64,000 nucleotides of DNA, taken from Phlyctochytrium arcticum (taxonomy: Eukaryota; Chytridiomycota; Chytridiomycetes; Chytridiales; Chytridiaceae). A program made the position numbers and the translations under genes. Shown piece after piece: positions 58,079 through 64,000 of this stretch (its first letter is position 1; the number at the start of each line of letters is the position of its first letter). The DNA lies in contig JAHLKI010000003.1 of NCBI GenBank assembly GCA_025602905.1, positions 248,001-312,000 on the forward strand, written 5' to 3'. The notes beneath the pieces were generated by a model that saw only the letters and a list, made by a program, of their open reading frames with translations, did not search any database and was not told the DNA's origin.

Positions 58079-61000
58079 GTGCAAGTAGGCAATGCCTTAT
58101 GGACGACATCCAGCCCCCCGACGATCACACACTGGTAACACTTACTGATACAAACAACACCCTGACTTCACCGACTCCTGACGAAACCCCCGACACCCCC
58201 GAGATTCCCTCCCGTCCACCGTTGATTGACGTGGTTCCATACTGCCTGACAAAATTCAACACGACAGCCGTCCCCGACCACGAGCTGTTATTGTTCAAAG
58301 GCACTTTGAAGGCACAACGGACACGCCCAATTAACATTTTGGCCGACAACGGAGGAAATCAAATGTATATTAGCCGCCACTTGGTTAGAGAACTCAACTT
58401 GGAAGTGAAGCCTCTACCCGACGCAGTTTTCTCGATGGCAGATGGTTCAAGCAAACTGTGCGACGGCTATGTGAAGAACGTTCACTATGCTGTGGGAACG
58501 CATACCGAACAAGGCGATTTTATCGTCGCCGACATCCGATACGACATCATCTTGGGAATTCCTTGGTTCAAATGGCGGGACCCTAAGATAGATTACAACA
58601 ATGGCACACTGAAGTTTAGCAACAACCAAGGCAAATTGGTGCGATGGCACGCGCAACGACCGGAGAAAACCCCACAGACACCAGCGACACTCAACTTGAT
58701 CTCAGCAAAGGCAATCAAGCGACTCGTGAATAAGAAGAAGAGTCAATTGTATGCCGTTTTTCTCAAGACCGATCAGAACGCACGCCATCAGACCCTAAAT
58801 GCTAAGTTGGATGCTTTACTCCAGGCATTCAACGATGTTTTCACCGATGAATTACCTCCTGGACTACCACCTGAACGATCTGTTGATCACACCATCCCAC
58901 TCTCAGACGAAACAAAGACCCCCTGGAGACCAACGTACCACTTGTCACCACTTGAGTTAGAGGAACTACGACGCCAACTCGCTGCATTACTCGACGCTGG
59001 ATATATTCGCCCATCCAGTAGCCCGTATGGCGCCCCCATCCTTTTCACCACCAAAAAGGACAGCAAAGATTTACGCATGTGCGTAGATTACCGGGCCTTG
59101 AACAAACTGACCATCAAGAACCGCTATCCATTGCCACGAATGGATGAGCTTATGGACCGCTTGAATGGCGCAAAGGTATTCAGCAAGATTGACCTGAAGG
59201 CTGGCTACTGGCAGGTACGCGTTGCAACCCAAGATATCCCAAAGACCGCATTCAGGACGCGTTATGGCCATTACGAGTTCCTTGTTATGCCTTTTGGATT
59301 GACGAATGCCCCAGCAATCTTCATGAAACTTATGAATGATGTTCTACGACCCTTCCTGGACATATTCTGCATTGTTTACCTCGACGACATTTTGATCTAC
59401 TCGACATCGGAGGATGAGCACCTCCACCACATTGAACAAGTCCTCCAAGCACTGCGAGATCACAAATTGTACGCTAACCAAAAGAAATGCGACTTCTTCA
59501 AGGATGAAGTTGATTTCTTGGGTTATGTGGTCTCAGCCGAAGGAATCAAGCTGGACCCAAAGAAAGTGCAAGCAGTCAAGGACTGGCCCCGACCCGAGAG
59601 CGTTGCTGATGTTAGATCCTTTATGGGACTTGTCAATTACTTCCATGCCTCCCTCAAGAATCTGGCTTCACTCGCTACCCCTCTCACTGACCTCCTTCGA
59701 AAGGAACAACCTTGGATCTGGACACCGGAATGCGAAAAGACCTTTATTGCCCTGAAGGACTTAGCCACATCCGCACCCGTCCTACGCACATTTGACCCTC
59801 AACTACCCACTGTTGTCTACCCCGATGCCTCTGGCTTTGCTATCGGCGCATGGCTCGGCCAGGATGACGGCAAATCCATTCGACCCGTTGCATATCACTC
59901 ACGCAAAATGACCTCTGCGGAACTAGGCTACGATACTCGCGAACAAGAACTCCTCGCCATTCACGATGCTCTCAGAGTCTGGAGACATTATCTGGAAGGA
60001 AGGGAATTCAACGTAGTATCCGACCACGAATCTTTGAAATGGTTGCAAGACCAACACCATCTGACACGACGCCAAGTTAGATGGGTCATGGAGTTTCAAT
60101 CATATGATTTCCGCATCGGATATGGACCAGGCAAACTGAACACCGTTGCAGATGTACTCTCTAGGAGAGCAGATCTTGCGCCCAAATGTACCAAATGTCG
60201 AACCCCACTCAACAATTACGACATTAACACAACAATCTTCACCACGGAAACCCCCCTCAACACATTGACCCAAGGGACATTGAAAGACACTGAACTTCAA
60301 AATTTGATCAAACTTTTGAAGAAACCCATTGACCAAGTTGCGAAAGACGAACGTCCCCGACTTGCCCACCTCAAACACAATGACGGACTCGTATTTTTCC
60401 ATGATCGGATATACGTACCACACTCACAACGAACCAACTTGCTCCAGACCCACCATGACACACACATCGCTGGACACTTTGGTATACACAGAACATTCGA
60501 AGCGCTAGCAAGATTCTACTATTGGCCCAAGATGTATAAGCACATCCGACAGTACATCAAGTCTTGTGACGCCTGCCAACGCAACAAATCATCGACACAC
60601 CTACCCATTGGACTTTTACACCCTTTGCCAACCCCAACGACCAGATGGAGTCAGATCTCGATGGACTTCATCCCAGACCTCCCCACGACTTCTTCCGGAC
60701 GCAACGCAATTTTAGTGGTGGTGGATCGCTTGTCCAAGCGTGCCCATTTCCTACCAACACGGAAGACACCCACTGCCAAAGATACCGCGGAATTGTTTAT
60801 GGCCAACATTTTCAAGCTCCACGGATTGCCACAGATCATCGTTTCAGACCGCGATTCCAAGTTCATCAGCAAATTTTGGTCCGAATTACTCAAGATGCTG
60901 GATTGCGCAGCACACATGTCCACAGCTCGACACCAACAGACAAACGGTCTCGCGGAAATCACGATCAAAGAACTCAAGACCTATTTACGCGCATTTGTCG

Positions 61001-61737
61001 ACCACCATATGGCCAACTGGGAAGACTTGCTGCATTTCGCCGAGTTCGCTCACAACGACGCAGTCTCCGCCACGACTGGTATGACCCCATTCTACCTCGA
61101 CACAGGACAACACCCGCGTACCCCAAAGACACCACCAAGGTCCTTTCAACCCGCCAACCCTGACGCTGCCGATTACCTCAACCACATCAACGCCACCATC
61201 AAGGTTGCCCAGGACCAGATCGCCGCAGCCCAACAAAGACAAGCCGTGCAATACAACAAACTGCATCGCAACCCTTCTACCCTCGACATTGGTACCCGCG
61301 TCATGTTGTCTAGTCAAGGCCTCGTCCAAGAAACAACCAGTGATAGACCCGTAGCCAAATTGCAACCCCTTTGGCTCGGCCCATTCAAGATCACTGCCAA
61401 GGACGACAAAGACAACTACACCCTCGATCTCCCAAGTACCATCCGCGCGCATTCGACCTTTCACGTCAGTAAACTGAAGCCCTACATCGACCCCCAGGAG
61501 AACTTCCCCGATCGACGTGTTGACCCCCGACCAGAACCACAACTTTTCAACGACGAAGCTTACTATGAAGTTGAACGCATCGAAGCCCATCGCAAGTTCA
61601 GAAACCAACTCAAGTACCTAGTCAAATGGAAAGGGTACCCATCCGAAGAGAACACGTACGAGCCAACACAGAACTTCAAAGGACCTGCAGCCATTCAGAT
61701 CCTTCGCGACTACAAGACCAAGAACAACATACGCTGA
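57994..61737 (+). CDS. Pol of the Ty3/Gypsy element (PR-RT-RNaseH-IN-chromodomain)
   Basis: 1247 codons open, entered from Gag by frameshift. Order: protease ([12 protein letters not shown], with DNG instead of DSG or DTG), reverse transcriptase ([17 protein letters not shown]), RNase H ([10 protein letters not shown]), integrase with HHCC finger (THIAGHFG...CDACQ), the DDE core ([26 protein letters not shown]), a GPY/F-type segment, and a C-terminal chromodomain [10 protein letters not shown]...[16 protein letters not shown]. It belongs to the chromovirus clade. A purine tract GTAGGGGAG follows, just before the 3' LTR. Confidence 0.95.
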   Translation: MFPMQTDRTHFYPMPSEQQDAGKLQVDISASRQCLMDDIQPPDDHTLVTLTDTNNTLTSPTPDETPDTPEIPSRPPLIDVVPYCLTKFNTTAVPDHELLLFKGTLKAQRTRPINILADNGGNQMYISRHLVRELNLEVKPLPDAVFSMADGSSKLCDGYVKNVHYAVGTHTEQGDFIVADIRYDIILGIPWFKWRDPKIDYNNGTLKFSNNQGKLVRWHAQRPEKTPQTPATLNLISAKAIKRLVNKKKSQLYAVFLKTDQNARHQTLNAKLDALLQAFNDVFTDELPPGLPPERSVDHTIPLSDETKTPWRPTYHLSPLELEELRRQLAALLDAGYIRPSSSPYGAPILFTTKKDSKDLRMCVDYRALNKLTIKNRYPLPRMDELMDRLNGAKVFSKIDLKAGYWQVRVATQDIPKTAFRTRYGHYEFLVMPFGLTNAPAIFMKLMNDVLRPFLDIFCIVYLDDILIYSTSEDEHLHHIEQVLQALRDHKLYANQKKCDFFKDEVDFLGYVVSAEGIKLDPKKVQAVKDWPRPESVADVRSFMGLVNYFHASLKNLASLATPLTDLLRKEQPWIWTPECEKTFIALKDLATSAPVLRTFDPQLPTVVYPDASGFAIGAWLGQDDGKSIRPVAYHSRKMTSAELGYDTREQELLAIHDALRVWRHYLEGREFNVVSDHESLKWLQDQHHLTRRQVRWVMEFQSYDFRIGYGPGKLNTVADVLSRRADLAPKCTKCRTPLNNYDINTTIFTTETPLNTLTQGTLKDTELQNLIKLLKKPIDQVAKDERPRLAHLKHNDGLVFFHDRIYVPHSQRTNLLQTHHDTHIAGHFGIHRTFEALARFYYWPKMYKHIRQYIKSCDACQRNKSSTHLPIGLLHPLPTPTTRWSQISMDFIPDLPTTSSGRNAILVVVDRLSKRAHFLPTRKTPTAKDTAELFMANIFKLHGLPQIIVSDRDSKFISKFWSELLKMLDCAAHMSTARHQQTNGLAEITIKELKTYLRAFVDHHMANWEDLLHFAEFAHNDAVSATTGMTPFYLDTGQHPRTPKTPPRSFQPANPDAADYLNHINATIKVAQDQIAAAQQRQAVQYNKLHRNPSTLDIGTRVMLSSQGLVQETTSDRPVAKLQPLWLGPFKITAKDDKDNYTLDLPSTIRAHSTFHVSKLKPYIDPQENFPDRRVDPRPEPQLFNDEAYYEVERIEAHRKFRNQLKYLVKWKGYPSEENTYEPTQNFKGPAAIQILRDYKTKNNIR

Positions 61738-61759
61738 CGCTCGCTCCTAAGTAGGGGAG

Positions 61760-61998
61760 TGTAACAAGCTGACTGCGCATTCCCTTGTTAGTTTCAAGAC
61801 GCGTCGCGCGACGCGTGCTGCGCAGTGTCTGCCGTGTCTTTTCTTTCCTTCATTTTACAAGTATATAGCCTACGGTAGTTTTCCCCTCCCCCGTAGCTTA
61901 ACCGACAACCTCCACAGAATAGTACTAGTCAACTGTACTTTACACTGAACAAAGTTATACCTCACCAATGGAACATCGTCCCTGCTAATCCTGTTATA
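61760..61998 (+). repeat. 3' LTR
   Basis: Same sequence as 56653-56891 apart from one visible difference (CAACCTCC for CAACCCCC). Confidence 0.95.
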
Positions 61999-62003
61999 CC
62001 CTC

Positions 62004-64000
62004 CAAGACAGATACTCACCAGACGACCATGTTTTGCCGCGCGGCAGCGGGAGCCCGGATGAAGTCTTGACGTGCAGGTTGAGGTTGTGTGTTGATGTGC
62101 AGGTTGAGGTTGTGTGTTGACGTGCAGGTTGAAGCTTGTGTGTTGCTCGCTGGGTTACGCCTGTAGGAGTCCGTGATTAGAAGCTAAAGATATGGTGACA
62201 GGGTGTGATGAGGAGACTTGCCTGGTAACGCCGGAGGACTTGTCGCGGAATGTGTGATGTGATCTTGGAGGTGTGTGATGTGGTAATGGAGTGTGTTTTC
62301 TTGGGTTGTCGTCGTTGTTGCCAAATATGAGTGTTGTCCTCTGATTGTGTTTGGGCCAGACGAAGAAGAGCCGCATGTTGGTGATCCGACGATGCGCCTT
62401 GGAGTAGCGGTGAAGACGAGGGTTTTGGTCGCAGACGCCTGTTGGTTGACGGAAAGAGACTTTGATCAGCACGAATCCATCGCATAACAATATCCGCACA
62501 AAGAGAAACCTGCCTTGTCATGATCTGGGTTGGGAGCTGTAAGGAAAAGAGGCAGGGGGGTTTGGGGAGAAGGCTTCTCAAAAGAACATTGACACGACAC
62601 ATCACCTAAGCTCCGACAATTGCTGACTTCGAGTGGATACTCTGCTCCACGGTTGCAGTAGTTTGCCCATAAAATGTATAGCAAGTCTCCCCTTGGAACT
62701 CTGGGCCAAAAGTCCTCTCCACAATGTGATGACCATTCTCTCCACATTTCGTTGCGCAGCGCAGATTGTATGTGAACCTTCGCCAGCGCTTTTCTGCATT
62801 TGCGCATGCCAGGTCTATTTAGTCTGAAGCTTTGATTCCATCCATCCAGTTTCCAGTACGCACCCGATGCGACGCGTTTGCATGACAAGGCAAGGCTGTA
62901 TTCGGCTTATCCAAAGCCATAGTACTAGCGCTTGCCATTCGACACCATGTGCCAAGCATATCTTCCGCCAAAGTAGTCAAATGATGAAGTCCATTGAGAT
63001 GTAGCGCTGTCAAGACGGGAAATTTGATGTGCTATGGTGTTTACACATCCATCGCACTTCCTCCATACATATCTGATATCGCACCCATGTCGGTTCAATG
63101 GAATGAATGTGTCAGTTTGAGGCTTTATTGCCCCGATGTACGCGCTCATTTAGTCTTCATACGCGTCGCGTGTTGGCCAGCGTCTCTGTCTGCATGTCTG
63201 CATCATATTTGAATTCGTCCAGATCTTTATGTGACTGCTTCTGTATCCGCATCGGCGCATCCCAGGACTTTATAATAAAAAAAAGGACGCATGGCAAAAG
63301 GAATATCTGAAGCTCCCGTCCCGAAGGACAGTAGACCCAGATACCCCTTAGGGAACACCTGACCAGCTGCTCGGGGCAGCTGCGCTATTCTTACTGCAGC
63401 GGCCACCAGGGACCTTTTGAAATCAATGTTTTCGCAGCGCTGATGACCACTTGTTGCAGTACGGTAGGATTAATCGCGATTTCGGGCTGGAATCATCGTG
63501 TTTTGGGGCGCATCTGAATGAAACTTCTTGACACAAACACAACTGAGACGAAATCTGGCACTCTACTCCACAGCCATCGGCATTTTTTGCGTGGTGCTTG
63601 GTCAATTTGCGGGTGAATCCATGCTGCATAACGCCAGCGTGCTCCCCACCGACTGAATCTGAATGAGTGTCAAGCTCAACACTTTGGATTTGGCCCTCAT
63701 CTTGTACTTCAAAGCTGATCAGCTTGCTTTTGTGCTGAATCATGATCCATTCTTTCCTGTGTTGGTATCGTCGTCCATCGCCGTCAGTAGCGGAAATCCA
63801 TCTGGAGTTGAGGTCACATGACATGAACTTGCCAAGGGGGGAAACCAAACGTTGATCTCTCGCGTGCGCTAAACTGGTAGCTCCTTCCACTGGACCGCAA
63901 GAATACTGACCCATCAGAACCAAGTCCTACTACTCTTATGAAGCCCACAGGCTTGACGGAAACCCACGCTCGGGAACGGAGCACTTGATTTGCGAACCGC
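62004..64000. other. no gene recognised; repeats present
   Basis: A 25-base tandem repeat (GTGCAGGTTGAGGTTGTGTGTTGA-type, three units) lies at about 62069-62145. The second copy of the dispersed repeat is at 63141-63237. Minus-strand open frames at 62466-62888 (140 residues) and 63423-63923 (166 residues) show no motif and no splice support, so I do not call them genes. Confidence 0.5.

Larger units (their letters stand above)
56653..61998 (+). mobile_element. Ty3/Gypsy chromovirus retrotransposon, nearly intact
   Basis: 5346 bases with 239-base LTRs that differ at one position I could see (in CAACCCCCACAG, about 56806). Flanked by a 5-bp duplication CCCTC (56648-56652, 61999-62003). Gag and pol are open and overlap. 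Near-identical LTRs and open frames indicate a recent insertion. Confidence 0.95.

Noticed and set aside
60645..61163. 172-codon frame inside pol
   Set aside because: Out-of-frame shadow of the integrase domain.

Overview
This is eukaryotic nuclear DNA, probably fungal. The basis is short GT-AG introns of about 54 to 64 bases, two Helitrons, a chromodomain Ty3/Gypsy retrotransposon, a MULE, a PIF/Harbinger element and the 3' end of a Spartan-like gene. I cannot name the species. Almost the whole window consists of mobile and viral DNA nested inside other mobile DNA. A-T-rich viral segments alternate with G-C-richer transposon and host segments.

Two Polinton/adintovirus-like integrated viruses dominate. 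Virus 1 (window start to about 16 kb, perhaps on to 29 kb) carries a Pro-rich virion-type protein, a small basic protein, packaging ATPase, minor (penton-type) capsid protein, Lys-rich protein, major capsid protein, a chromodomain DDE integrase and a tyrosine recombinase. Helitron 1 (about 3.7-12.0 kb) sits exactly between its Lys-rich and major capsid genes. Helitron 2 (about 16-23 kb) follows the recombinase. Beyond it lie small genes, a D5-like primase-helicase, a 377-base direct repeat with nested inverted iterons, and a 60-bp perfect palindrome. This part may be the replication module of virus 1 or a separate element.

Virus 2 is delimited from the sequence: 30797-54498, with 5'-AGTAGT termini, degenerate terminal inverted repeats and a 6-bp target duplication TAAGTT. 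It holds protein-primed-type DNA polymerase B, an unlinked DDE integrase, the same morphogenesis set as virus 1 in the same local order, and a 615-residue protein that looks like an adenovirus-type fibre shaft. A MULE and a Harbinger element have inserted into it; the Harbinger splits the right terminal repeat. A spliced retropepsin-like gene also lies inside.

Both viruses are decayed. Most large genes carry one or two in-frame stops or a frameshift, and every stop is reachable by one C-to-T change. Helitron 1 RepHel, the Ty3/Gypsy element and the Harbinger transposase are open and look younger.

The last 10 kb holds a broken Spartan-like 3' gene end, a nearly intact Ty3/Gypsy chromovirus (56653-61998, 5-bp duplication CCCTC) and about 2 kb in which I recognise no gene.
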